Shown here in pieces: positions 1 through 8,386 of a stretch of 15,703 nt of DNA; position 1 is the first letter of the stretch, and each line of letters opens with the position of its first letter. The stretch spans positions 1 through 15,703 of the forward strand of contig JBLIOB010000083.1 in assembly GCA_047639575.1 (NCBI GenBank), in the 5' to 3' direction. The translations under genes were made by a program, and so were the position numbers. This stretch comes from JBLIOB01 sp047639575. Lineage in GTDB: Bacteria; Bacteroidota; Bacteroidia; Flavobacteriales_D; Parvicellaceae. The notes under the pieces were generated by a model. The model was not told the origin of the DNA and ran no database searches. It was given only the letters and a program-made list of their open reading frames with translations.

Positions 1-24
1 TTACAACTTCCCAACACTTAGGTT

Positions 25-1800
25 TTACCCAATGTTCATGCAAAATTCCTTTAAGTCTGCATTATCCGTTAATTCAACTTTCTTTTTGATACGATGACGA
101 CTTACTCTGACGCTTCCAGCCGAAACTCCTAACACCTCCGCCATTTCGTTGGTACCCATATTCAATTTAAGAAGCATCAAATGCCTCTTATCCCCTTCGG
201 TTAGGTTAGGATAGTTTTTAGATAACGTTAATAGAAAACTGGCATGAACAGAATTAAACAATGATTTGTATTTATTCCAATCGCCATCAGTTAAGATCTT
301 CGAAGAGTACAACTGATCCAATTTTGACTGTCTCAATAAATTTTGCTCCTCAGTTAGTTTAGACAAGTCATTGAGCTGGCCTTCAAAATTCTCAATCAAC
401 TTATTCTTTTCAATAATTCGGGCAGTATGGTTAGATAATGATTGATTCTTTTGGACCAGGTCTCTTTTATTGGATACTCTTGCTTGGTTTAATACAAGAA
501 GTGCAATAATTGACATTCCACCGATCAACGCAATCCAAAAATTTCTCTTAAACAGGATGGCATCATTTTCCAATTCTAGCGAGACTATTTTTTTCTTTTC
601 AGAAATCAATTCGAGCTCTCTCCTCTCCGTATCGTACTTAATTTTAAGTTCTTCTATTGCCCTAGCTTTTTTCACATCGGTAAACTCATCCTTCGCCAAA
701 TCATATAATTCTGAATTTCGCATGGCCCGTTCATAGTTACCGGTCAACTGGTATAGCTTGGATAACTCTAAATAGTATCTCATGTCTGTAGAAGGATCTT
801 CAAACTGATAACCCAACTCCTTAAATGAGTTGATTGCTTCCAAGGATTCTTCATACTTATCTTGTTGACTTAGGAAAAATGCTTTTTCTAAATAGTAATT
901 ATGGAGCTCCCTTTTGTCTTGTATCTTTTCTACAACGTCAATAGATTGTTGAACATAAAGCAATGCTTTACCCCAATCCCCTGTTCTACCATATAACTCA
1001 CTCAGTAAAAACGAAGAAGTAATATAGCCATCCCGATCATTGAATTTAACAAAGGTCGAAAGTGCCAACTCTGCATGTTTAAAGGCAGCATTTAAATCAC
1101 CTTGTTCGGCATATAAAAAAGCCATATCCTCATTAACCAAAGCAAGCGATATTGAATCTTTTTCTTGTTCAAAATAAACCTTAGCTTCCTCAATTAATGG
1201 CCTGGCGGCTTTAGAATCTCCTTGATCAATAAATATCCGTCCAATAATATTTTTAATGTCAGCCACTTTATCTTGCCTTCCCATACCATCGGCCAAAGCT
1301 AATGCCTCATATCCGGACTTTAAACTTCCTTCGAAATCTTCTACAAATTTTCTTGATTCCGAGATGCCAATATTAGCATCAATGACCCCCTCCGTATTAT
1401 TAAGATCGCTGTACATATTCAAGCTTCTCTTAAAATACTCTTCTGCTAATGCATATTTCCCTTGATAGTGATACACGTCAGCGGCCATATATGCATATTT
1501 AGCTTTCGAATCACTCGATTTTGCCCCCAAAAATTGATCTGTAGTTTTGGAAATAAATGATTCAGCTTCACTAAACAAACCAGCATCTATTTGTTTTTGT
1601 AGCTGATAAGAATAACCAAGCAATCGATTAGAAACATTGAGACTATCAAAATTTTTGACCTTACTTCCTAGATTCATGTGCAAAATTCCCTCTAGCGGAT
1701 TTACATGTCCGCCAGGTACAAACCCGTCCGTTTCCGCTTGTGACGTATATCCCAAGAAAAGTGAAATGCACAATAATAGAACCCCTAGTACTTTGCTCAT
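25..1800 (-). CDS. Membrane-spanning TPR regulator with C-terminal LuxR-type HTH
   Basis: Probable one-component transcriptional regulator of 591 residues. Seen: an N-terminal signal peptide (residues 1-22, hydrophobic core, then QAETD); about seven TPR-like helical pairs between roughly residues 98 and 375 (for example the YxxQGKYALAEEYFKRSL pattern near 110-127); a single transmembrane helix at about 420-439; a charged coiled coil on both sides of it (375-418 and 445-500); and a C-terminal helix-turn-helix near 533-575 with the LuxR-like run MAEVLGVSAGSVRVSRHRIK. This order places the TPRs in the periplasm and the HTH in the cytoplasm, a layout common in Bacteroidota. The ATG at 1800 gives the signal peptide directly. 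The gene lies 97 bp downstream of the RND pump gene on the same strand with no clear terminator between, so cotranscription is possible. The ligand and the target genes are unknown. Family call is firm; regulation of the neighbouring efflux genes is inference. Confidence 0.88.
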   Translation of the reverse strand: MSKVLGVLLLCISLFLGYTSQAETDGFVPGGHVNPLEGILHMNLGSKVKNFDSLNVSNRLLGYSYQLQKQIDAGLFSEAESFISKTTDQFLGAKSSDSKAKYAYMAADVYHYQGKYALAEEYFKRSLNMYSDLNNTEGVIDANIGISESRKFVEDFEGSLKSGYEALALADGMGRQDKVADIKNIIGRIFIDQGDSKAARPLIEEAKVYFEQEKDSISLALVNEDMAFLYAEQGDLNAAFKHAELALSTFVKFNDRDGYITSSFLLSELYGRTGDWGKALLYVQQSIDVVEKIQDKRELHNYYLEKAFFLSQQDKYEESLEAINSFKELGYQFEDPSTDMRYYLELSKLYQLTGNYERAMRNSELYDLAKDEFTDVKKARAIEELKIKYDTERRELELISEKKKIVSLELENDAILFKRNFWIALIGGMSIIALLVLNQARVSNKRDLVQKNQSLSNHTARIIEKNKLIENFEGQLNDLSKLTEEQNLLRQSKLDQLYSSKILTDGDWNKYKSLFNSVHASFLLTLSKNYPNLTEGDKRHLMLLKLNMGTNEMAEVLGVSAGSVRVSRHRIKKKVELTDNADLKEFCMNIG

Positions 1801-1897
1801 AGGGCAAAGTACAATATAATCTTGTCATTAAACACTAAAGGATATGGACTTCGCTATGACAATTGGCTAAGTACTGTACATCGTCAAACTAACCGTA

Positions 1898-4800
1898 TTA
1901 AGCGCGACTTCTAACAGTTAGCTTATACACGCAGGGGATTACTAGGATGTTCAAAAACGTTGCGGTTAGTAGCCCCCCCAGAATAACGATGGCCATTGGA
2001 CTTTGAATTTCGTTCCCAGGCTCTGAACCATTAATTGCAAGCGGAACAAGCGCTAAAGCCGTTGTTAAGGCAGTCATCAGGATCGGATTCAGTCGATCTA
2101 TTGAACCATGAATGATCCGTTTATCCATGTCGGGCTCTTCTTTTTCAAGTGCCTGATATCTAGAGACCAATAGGATTCCATTTCTGGTAGCAATACCAAA
2201 CAAACTAATGAAACCAATCGTAGATGCAATTGAAACTATTCCAGTTGTAAAATAGACGATAAAAATCCCACCAATTAAAGCCAATGGTAAATTGAGAAGA
2301 ACGATTAATGCTAATTTTATTTTCTTGAATTCTAAGTATAACAGCAGGAAAATGATAAGAATGGCAAAAATTGACGTGATCAATAACATCCTAGAAGCCT
2401 TTTGTTCATTTTCGAATTGACCACCATATTCAATTCTATACCCTGGCGGCATATCTAAATTAGCGGCTAATCTATTTTGAATATCTGTTACTACTCCTTT
2501 TAAATCTCGCCCGCTAATATTTGCAGAAACAACAACTTTACACTGCACTTTTTCCTTGTTAATAGTATGGGGGGTTGAAATTGAATTAATTTCAGCTATA
2601 TCCTTAAGTGGAATCATCTGACCAAGACCATTATTAATTAGGGCATTTCTAATTTGATCGATAGTACCTCTGGAACTTGAATCATATCGAACCACCAAGT
2701 CAAATGTCCCGTTTTCTTCAGGTACCTTATCCACGACCTCTCCTGCAAAAGCTACATCAATGAAATTATTGTACGCTTTAACGGTCAATCCGTTTAGAGC
2801 TAATAGCGTTTTGTTAGGCACAATTTCAATTTTAGGAACTTCAATTTGTTGTTCTACAGAAACGTCAGCTATTCCGTCTATGTCAATTATTTCTGACTTT
2901 GCAGCGTTACTTAGTGAAAATAATTTAGCTAAATCTGGACCAAATATTTTAATTGCAATATTCGCGCGCGTACCTGAAATCATATGATCTATACGATGTC
3001 CCATTGGCATTCCAACGATAACACTAACTCCAGAAACTGCCTTCAACTTTTTTCTAAGCGCCTTTAAAAACTCTTCTTTTGACCTGTTTTTAATCGTAAA
3101 TGGCACCTCTAGTTCAGCGGCATTCACCCCTTGACCGTGCTCGTCTAGTTCTCCCCTTCCAGTCCTTCTTGTTACCACGTCTACTTCAGGTAAGGACAGG
3201 ACTATTTGTTCAATTGCATTTCCAGTTTTATTAGATTCCTCAAGAGACATTGACGGAGGTCCTGTTACCAGCAGCACAAGTGCACCTTCATTAAACGGTG
3301 GTAAAAAACTTCTACCTAGCCCGGATAGGCAAAAAAGACTAATTACAAATGCAAGTATTGCCACTCCAATAGTAAGTTTAGGAACTTTCAAGAATTTCTT
3401 CAAAACAGCTTTATAGCTTTTACTCAAAAACCGCTCTGCCCTAGTACCATTTGACTGTTTCAGCAATAACTTCTCTCTTTTCAGCAAATAACTGCACAGC
3501 ACTGGAGTTATTGTTACTGCCACAAACAAAGACGTAACTACAGATGTAATAAATGAGATCCCTAGCGGTTGAAGCAACCTACCTTCCATTCCACCAAGAA
3601 AGAATAGAGGAATAAAAGCCACAATGATAATAAGTGTTGCAATTAATATTGAACTTCTTATTTCAACAGACGCGTTAAACACTACTTTTAAAGAAGACAA
3701 CTGTTCCGATTTTGGTAGCTTGACATTCTCCCTTAGCCGTTTATAAACATTTTCGACATCAATAATCGCATCATCCACAAGTGCTCCGATGGCTATAGCC
3801 ATCCCTCCCAAACTCATTGTATTTATCGTGTAACCCATCATTTTTAACACGATAAAACTGACCAACAGAGAAAGCGGAATAGCAATCAAAGAGATAACTG
3901 TGGTTCTCCAATTCATTAAGAATATAAAGAGCACCAAGATCACGAACAAAGCGCCTTCTAATAAGGTCTTTTGTAAGTTACTTACTGAAGCTTCGATGAA
4001 ATCGGCTTGTCTAAAAACCGTATTATCGACTTGAAGTCCTTCAGGCAGCGAGGGCCTTAAATTTTCAATTGCCTTATTCAGTTCTTCAGTGACTTCCAAT
4101 GTATTTGCATCAGGTTGCTTAATTACAGTAAGTAAAACTGCAGCACCTGCATTCATTGATCCATCCCCAACTTTATCTTTATATCCAATCTCAACCTTAG
4201 CAACATCACCGATCAATATAGGAATGTCAGCACCCCCAACATGATCAGATGACTTCATCTTAATAAACCCAGATGCTATATCGCTTACTTTATGAACTTT
4301 CCCTTCCCCTTTTATCACGTACTGATTCCCGTACTGATTAAGAATTCCACCAGAAGAACTTGCATTACACGCTTTTACAGCTTCCGTTAATTCATTCAAA
4401 GTCACTCCATAATAATCCATTTTTAGCGGAAGCGCTTGCACCTGGTATTGTTTATACTCTCCACCAACCGTAACTATATTAGCCACGCCTTCAACAGCTT
4501 TAAGTCTTGGCATTATTTCCCAATCTGCAATAGTCCTCATGTCCATAGGAGACATTGGCTCGCCCTTATAATTTGGATCTGCGTTTACACCTACAATCAT
4601 GATTTCGCCCATTATAGAGGAGATCGGAGCCATCGTTGGTTTTCCAATACCATAAGGAAGGTCTTCTAATATTTGAGGGATTTTTTCAGAAACGATTTGC
4701 CTCGCTTTATAAATCTCCGTACCCCATTCAAACTCCACCCAAACAGTTGAAATTCCCTTTTGAGAAGAAGATCTCAGCCTTCTTACATTTGGAGAGCCAT

Positions 4801-5020
4801 TAAGACCGGTTTCCACCCACTTTGTTACCTGCTTTTCGACCTCTTCAGCTTCCAATCCGTGCGCATCTGTTATTACAGTTACTGTTGGAGCTGTCAAATC
4901 TGGAAAAACGTCAATTTTCATGGTACTCGTAACGTACACACCAATCATCAATAAAGCCACAGCCCCTAAAAGAACAACCAGTCGGTTTTTAAGTGATATA
5001 TCTAAGATAAATTTCAACAT
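1898..5020 (-). CDS. CusA/CzcA-family heavy-metal efflux RND permease
   Basis: Inner-membrane proton-driven pump of a tripartite CBA metal exporter. At 1040 residues it has the full family length. Seen: the N-terminal TM helix (about 12-32) followed by the family pattern KIDVFPDLTAPTVTV; a central TM bundle; TM4 with the acidic cluster GALVDDAIIDVENV (D416, D417, D421, E423), the proton-relay region of heavy-metal RND pumps; the periplasmic porter motif HRIDHMISGTR (M680 lies where CusA carries a metal-binding Met near RIDML); and a second TM bundle near the C-terminus. It is the last gene of the efflux operon, starting 12 bp after the membrane-fusion gene. Metal specificity (Cu/Ag versus Zn/Co/Cd) cannot be read safely: the TM4 acids are generic to the family and the RIDHM motif occurs across CzcA-like pumps. 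No disruption seen. Confidence 0.96.
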   Translation of the reverse strand: MLKFILDISLKNRLVVLLGAVALLMIGVYVTSTMKIDVFPDLTAPTVTVITDAHGLEAEEVEKQVTKWVETGLNGSPNVRRLRSSSQKGISTVWVEFEWGTEIYKARQIVSEKIPQILEDLPYGIGKPTMAPISSIMGEIMIVGVNADPNYKGEPMSPMDMRTIADWEIMPRLKAVEGVANIVTVGGEYKQYQVQALPLKMDYYGVTLNELTEAVKACNASSSGGILNQYGNQYVIKGEGKVHKVSDIASGFIKMKSSDHVGGADIPILIGDVAKVEIGYKDKVGDGSMNAGAAVLLTVIKQPDANTLEVTEELNKAIENLRPSLPEGLQVDNTVFRQADFIEASVSNLQKTLLEGALFVILVLFIFLMNWRTTVISLIAIPLSLLVSFIVLKMMGYTINTMSLGGMAIAIGALVDDAIIDVENVYKRLRENVKLPKSEQLSSLKVVFNASVEIRSSILIATLIIIVAFIPLFFLGGMEGRLLQPLGISFITSVVTSLFVAVTITPVLCSYLLKREKLLLKQSNGTRAERFLSKSYKAVLKKFLKVPKLTIGVAILAFVISLFCLSGLGRSFLPPFNEGALVLLVTGPPSMSLEESNKTGNAIEQIVLSLPEVDVVTRRTGRGELDEHGQGVNAAELEVPFTIKNRSKEEFLKALRKKLKAVSGVSVIVGMPMGHRIDHMISGTRANIAIKIFGPDLAKLFSLSNAAKSEIIDIDGIADVSVEQQIEVPKIEIVPNKTLLALNGLTVKAYNNFIDVAFAGEVVDKVPEENGTFDLVVRYDSSSRGTIDQIRNALINNGLGQMIPLKDIAEINSISTPHTINKEKVQCKVVVSANISGRDLKGVVTDIQNRLAANLDMPPGYRIEYGGQFENEQKASRMLLITSIFAILIIFLLLYLEFKKIKLALIVLLNLPLALIGGIFIVYFTTGIVSIASTIGFISLFGIATRNGILLVSRYQALEKEEPDMDKRIIHGSIDRLNPILMTALTTALALVPLAINGSEPGNEIQSPMAIVILGGLLTATFLNILVIPCVYKLTVRSRA

Positions 5021-5032
5021 AACTGAATTCTT

Positions 5033-6553
5033 TTAATGAATATGTGCTGGGATTTTCCCGCTCATTTCTGCCATTTTAACTTGGTAAGCTCCATCTACAA
5101 TAACTCGCTCTCCGTCTTTCACTCCACTAACTACTTCTACTCGAACCCCGTCAGAAACACCTAATTCTACAGCTCTAATCTCGTAAGTTTCACCAGAAGT
5201 TTGAACGACCACAGAATAGTGTCCGTAGTCTTCTAGAAGCGCATCCATTGGAATTACTACGGCTATTTTTACTGGTCCAGTTTGAATGAATACTTCGGTG
5301 AAACTTCCAACCATCAAGTTTCCTTGATTTGCCAATTCAAAATAAACGGGGATTTTTGGATCTTCTTTACTTACTGATCTGCCATAAGAAATTAACTTAC
5401 CATGAAAATCCTTAATTGAAAACATCTTGTTATTTAACTTGAAATTTGCTGAAACAATAGCGGGTAAATTTTCTTGTTCAGCTTGTCCGACATGAGCCTC
5501 TAACATTAGTTTTTCATTTTTTGAGACTATCGCTAATTGCTCACCTACTGCTACATAATCTCCTTCGGTTTTAAATAACACCTTTACGTATCCGGAAGAA
5601 TTAGCTTTTATTGACTTACCCCCTTTTGAATAACCGGCAGAAACGCTATTATAGTCAGTCCGAGCCAACTCAAACTCCAACTTCGCTTCTTCCAAATCGG
5701 CTTTAGACACTGCTTCGGCATCATAAAGCGATTGTTTACGTTCGTAGTTACTTGTTGCTTTCTCTAATTCTGATTTCGCTTTTAGGAAATGTGCTTCTAA
5801 ATTATGATCGGCAATTCCGCCTCCAACAATTGTAAACAATCTACTCCCTTTCTTAATTGGCTTACCAATCACCAGATCCGAGCTGTAAACAATTATTCCT
5901 GCGGCTGTGGCTGAAACTGTTTTTTCATCACCGACAGAGCCCATAATGTGGCCTCCAGCTTTTATAACATTGTAAATGGTATCTCTAACCGCGAATACCG
6001 AGCTAAACTCTGTTACCCAGGCTTGTGTTTTGTCGTATTCAATAGCATTCGGATTTTCATGCCCGTTTTCATGAGCATCGTGCTCAGCCGCTTCTTTGTT
6101 ATTAAAACAGGTTATGCCAGTAACAACCACGTAATCTACATTATCAGCCGTCTTAACTCCATATTTTATTTCGATTTCACCTTCTGGAAGAACATCGGAA
6201 TGTGTATACGTCCCAGCTGATTTCAATTCTGCTGTTCCATACTTCATCGACTTCCCTTCTACTAACATTTCATATGTTAATTCATCCTCGTAAGGCAGAT
6301 AACCTTCTAGCAGCGTAACGTTAACGGTGAATTTACCTTCAGCACCAGCCACTAATGGCTTATACTTTATATATGCTTCTGTGTGCTTTGACCAAGAAGT
6401 AATAGATAAATCATGTGCATGACCTCCATGTGACGCGTGATCCTCGTGTCCACCAGCGCCATGATCATGGCCGGCATGTGGATCAGTTTCTTTGCAGCCA
6501 TACAAGCCAATAGAGAAAACTGCAATAATTAAAATTGATTTTGACATTTTCAT
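5033..6553 (-). CDS. His-rich lipoprotein membrane-fusion protein of the metal efflux RND system (CusB/CzcB-like)
   Basis: Periplasmic adaptor of 506 residues linking the RND pump to the outer-membrane factor. Seen: a lipoprotein signal peptide with lipobox LYGC (Cys20); a His-rich stretch with eight His between residues 26 and 47; an extra N-terminal beta domain (about 50-150) typical of Bacteroidota CusB-like proteins; a second His cluster (H158, H161, H165); barrel/lipoyl-type halves near 195-245 and 312-345 flanking an alpha-helical hairpin (about 250-305, heptad-like LEKATSNYERKQSLYDAEAVSKADLEEA); beta-barrel and membrane-proximal domains to the end, which closes with HIH. The start ATG overlaps the outer-membrane-factor stop codon by four bases (ATGA), which suggests translational coupling; a second Met at residue 3 is possible. 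The His patches presumably bind the exported metal or hand it on (inference; CzcB-type adaptors are known to bind metal). Confidence 0.94.
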   Translation of the reverse strand: MKMSKSILIIAVFSIGLYGCKETDPHAGHDHGAGGHEDHASHGGHAHDLSITSWSKHTEAYIKYKPLVAGAEGKFTVNVTLLEGYLPYEDELTYEMLVEGKSMKYGTAELKSAGTYTHSDVLPEGEIEIKYGVKTADNVDYVVVTGITCFNNKEAAEHDAHENGHENPNAIEYDKTQAWVTEFSSVFAVRDTIYNVIKAGGHIMGSVGDEKTVSATAAGIIVYSSDLVIGKPIKKGSRLFTIVGGGIADHNLEAHFLKAKSELEKATSNYERKQSLYDAEAVSKADLEEAKLEFELARTDYNSVSAGYSKGGKSIKANSSGYVKVLFKTEGDYVAVGEQLAIVSKNEKLMLEAHVGQAEQENLPAIVSANFKLNNKMFSIKDFHGKLISYGRSVSKEDPKIPVYFELANQGNLMVGSFTEVFIQTGPVKIAVVIPMDALLEDYGHYSVVVQTSGETYEIRAVELGVSDGVRVEVVSGVKDGERVIVDGAYQVKMAEMSGKIPAHIH

Positions 6554-7725
6554 AGCTTGTATTTTAAAAGTTCAGCAATAGTAATTTGATATTCTTTTTC
6601 GGTGGTTTGCATATCATCTTGAGCTTTATAAAAGTACTCTAGTTCAAGGGCATAGGTTATAAAATCAATCTCTCCAGCTAGTAAAAGCTGTTTCAATATC
6701 CCTTCATTATCATTTGCATTCAAAACTTTATTAAACTCTTGTAAATTCTCTTTAAGATTCAAATACATGCTATAGCGCTCATTGATTTTATAATGATGTT
6801 CAACTCGATGCTCATCCAACATAATCTTACCTAATTCAATTTTCGCTAAACTTGATTTTACAGTATTCTTTTGCTGCCAGAGTGGAATGCTAATGCCAAA
6901 GTGAGCACCATTAAAAGTTTGGCCTAGTACCGACTGATAATGATAACCAGCTTCGAATTTTGGGAGCTTCATTGCTTTACTTACCATAAAATTCGCTTCA
7001 TACACTTTAGTTTGCTCCTCTAATGCGTGCAGCGAAGGATCTGCCCTTTCTATTGAATCTAGCAGAACCTCATATGTTGGTAGATCACCAACTTCCTCAT
7101 AGGCATTATTAGTGATGGCCGTTTCTACCCCGCCATTTAATTCGGTTAAATGTGCGTTATTGATTCTAATCGCAGATTTAAGAGAGCGCAACTCAACCTC
7201 AATTCCTAGCAATTGAATCTTGGCCTTATTCAAATCTAAAATGCTTATTTCCTCCGCATTAAATTTCTTTTCATAATCGTCAGCAATAGATTGAGATAGC
7301 TGTTTTCGTTCTTCATAAACTTGCTGTTTCCGATTCAAATGAATGCCTATTATACATAGCTCATTAGCCTCGAAAAGGATTTCTAGACGAACTTCTCTGA
7401 AATTTTGATCCAGAACTTTGCCTTTACTCGCAGCAACCTGCTTCCTCCTACCATAGACTGAAGGAAAGTCGAATGCTTGAACTGCCGTGAAATCAAATTG
7501 ATCGCCCCCGGCAATTGGCCGACCTAGCATGTAATCGGCTTCTAGGAAAGGATCATCTGGGTTGATCCCAGTAATCAATTCAATTTTACTTGCGTCCACT
7601 AAAATACTAGCCGCTTTTATTTTCTTGTTGTTTGTCTCTATTTGGTTCAATACGTCTTGAACCTTTTGGGTAAAGCCTGGGCTTACCAAGACGGCACAAA
7701 CTACCGTCATTATTAAATTCTTCAT
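6550..7725 (-). CDS. TolC/CusC-type outer-membrane efflux protein
   Basis: Outer-membrane factor of the tripartite metal exporter, forming the exit duct through the periplasm and outer membrane. Seen: a signal peptide (about residues 1-20, ending near GFTQ); long amphipathic helices with the repeated Leu/Ala/Asn pattern of the OEP family in both halves (about 25-200 and 225-391); and the family-typical segment PDDPFLEADYMLG near residue 56. At 391 residues it is slightly shorter than the usual 410-460, but both OEP halves are present. It is followed by the membrane-fusion gene with a 4-bp overlap and preceded, 91 bp away, by the small His-rich gene. Identification rests on pattern and on operon position between an adaptor and a His-rich accessory gene; the metal transported is not shown by this subunit. 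Confidence 0.9.
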   Translation of the reverse strand: MKNLIMTVVCAVLVSPGFTQKVQDVLNQIETNNKKIKAASILVDASKIELITGINPDDPFLEADYMLGRPIAGGDQFDFTAVQAFDFPSVYGRRKQVAASKGKVLDQNFREVRLEILFEANELCIIGIHLNRKQQVYEERKQLSQSIADDYEKKFNAEEISILDLNKAKIQLLGIEVELRSLKSAIRINNAHLTELNGGVETAITNNAYEEVGDLPTYEVLLDSIERADPSLHALEEQTKVYEANFMVSKAMKLPKFEAGYHYQSVLGQTFNGAHFGISIPLWQQKNTVKSSLAKIELGKIMLDEHRVEHHYKINERYSMYLNLKENLQEFNKVLNANDNEGILKQLLLAGEIDFITYALELEYFYKAQDDMQTTEKEYQITIAELLKYKL

Positions 7726-7741
7726 GTGATTAGATTATAGC

Positions 7742-7755
7742 TGATCAACAGATCA
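7742..7755. promoter_or_regulatory. Inverted repeat upstream of the outer-membrane-factor gene
   Basis: TGATC, AACA, GATCA: perfect 5-bp arms with a 4-base centre, ending 17 bases before the ATG at 7725. On the minus strand it contains TGTTGAT, a 7-base core also present in the palindrome at 8327-8341. It could be an operator for an internal promoter or a chance match. Confidence 0.3.
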
Positions 7756-7776
7756 TTACTACTTATTTCTCCTATT

Positions 7777-7795
7777 TAAAGCGCAGTGCACTTTA
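7777..7795 (-). promoter_or_regulatory. Intercistronic hairpin between the His-rich gene and the outer-membrane-factor gene
   Basis: On the minus-strand transcript TAAAGTGC pairs with GCGCTTTA around a 3-base loop, 8 bp including one G·U. No T-run follows, so it is not a classic terminator. It may be a processing or stability element that sets different levels for the His-rich protein and the pump, or it may be chance. Confidence 0.35.
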
Positions 7796-7816
7796 GGGCG
7801 AGAAAAGACACCATTA

Positions 7817-8311
7817 TTACGAAATAGGAGGACCTCTATGAGATAAGCCAGATGACACATACTCATTACCAAGCAGATTGGGCGGATGATTCCAATTTTC
7901 AACTTTAGACTCTATCGGATCAATTTCTGTTTGCGGATTTAACAATAAATCAAATCCGTTAGGCAGAAAACAGAACTCGGCACTTGGAACTTCTAAATCA
8001 TTTTCCACCTTAGAAATCAAGACGTTTTCAAAATGGCCAACGCATATCCCTTCGTGACTGAACGAGTCAAACATATCAAAGATTGATAACATAATTCCAG
8101 TATGACCTGCATGATCGTGATCGTGATCTTGCCCAACATGAGCATGATGTGGACATTGATCTGAACTATGTTGATGCGGAATGATGTTATGCAACAACAC
8201 CATCGCATAAATGGTTAAAAGCGTGTAGCCAAATATGTTTTTATACTTTTTCAGAAATACTAAAATAGCCAATATCCAGCCAAGTTTAACAAACAAGCTT
8301 CGATATCCCAA
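7817..8311 (-). CDS. Small His-rich membrane protein, first gene of metal efflux operon (function unknown)
   Basis: Unnamed protein of up to 164 residues. Seen: hydrophobic segments at about 9-20 and 27-40, then a His-rich stretch (ten His between residues 41 and 70, including HNIIPHQHSS and DHDHDHAGH, plus Cys53), a second short metal-ligand-like cluster (H86, C90, H93), and a C-terminal SHRGPPIS tail. The only in-frame ATG lies at 8200 and would remove the membrane segment. The longest frame starts with TTG at 8311; other TTG codons lie in frame at 8296 and 8272. Many Bacteroidota relatives, as I recall them, begin close to the KKYKNIF segment, so the true start may lie near 8254-8272. Gene order (upstream of an outer-membrane factor, adaptor and RND pump) and the His content suggest a periplasm-facing metal-binding accessory; this is inference. 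The gene is real by composition and context; the start is unsure. Confidence 0.75.
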   Translation of the reverse strand: MGYRSLFVKLGWILAILVFLKKYKNIFGYTLLTIYAMVLLHNIIPHQHSSDQCPHHAHVGQDHDHDHAGHTGIMLSIFDMFDSFSHEGICVGHFENVLISKVENDLEVPSAEFCFLPNGFDLLLNPQTEIDPIESKVENWNHPPNLLGNEYVSSGLSHRGPPIS

Positions 8312-8326
8312 ATCTTATGTGGTAAT

Positions 8327-8341
8327 TTGTTGATTCAACAA
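8327..8341. promoter_or_regulatory. 15-bp palindrome in the divergent promoter region (candidate operator)
   Basis: TTGTTGA, one T, TCAACAA: perfect 7-bp arms with a single-base centre. It sits in the 75-bp gap between the metal efflux operon (minus) and the WD40-caspase gene (plus), where a dimeric regulator could act on either. No regulator gene is immediately adjacent. Functional role is inference. Confidence 0.45.
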
Positions 8342-8357
8342 GGACTAATTAGATTGG

Positions 8358-8365
8358 TATCTTTA
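8358..8365 (+). promoter_or_regulatory. Candidate -7 element for the WD40-caspase gene
   Basis: TATCTTTA matches the Bacteroidota -7 consensus TAnnTTTG at all but the last position. It ends 21 bases before the ATG, giving a short leader that contains the SD-like AAAAGGA. A good TTTG -33 partner at the usual ~19-base spacing is missing; the nearest, at 8326-8329, is 28 bases upstream. Confidence 0.35.
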
Positions 8366-8386
8366 CAATGGTAAAAGGATCAATTC

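Noticed and set aside
39..1689. 11-base direct repeat (TGCAAAATTCC at 39-49 and 1679-1689) at the two ends of the regulator gene
   Set aside because: Short, inside coding sequence at both ends of an intact gene, no inverted repeats or transposase; best explained by chance.
1871..1879. GTACTGTAC mini-palindrome between the pump and regulator genes
   Set aside because: Only four-base self-complementary arms; expected by chance in A+T-rich DNA and not paired with a promoter.
8017..8208. Alternative-frame reading frame inside the His-rich gene
   Set aside because: Cys/Ile-rich shadow of the His-rich frame with no signal or domain; the other frame has coherent features.
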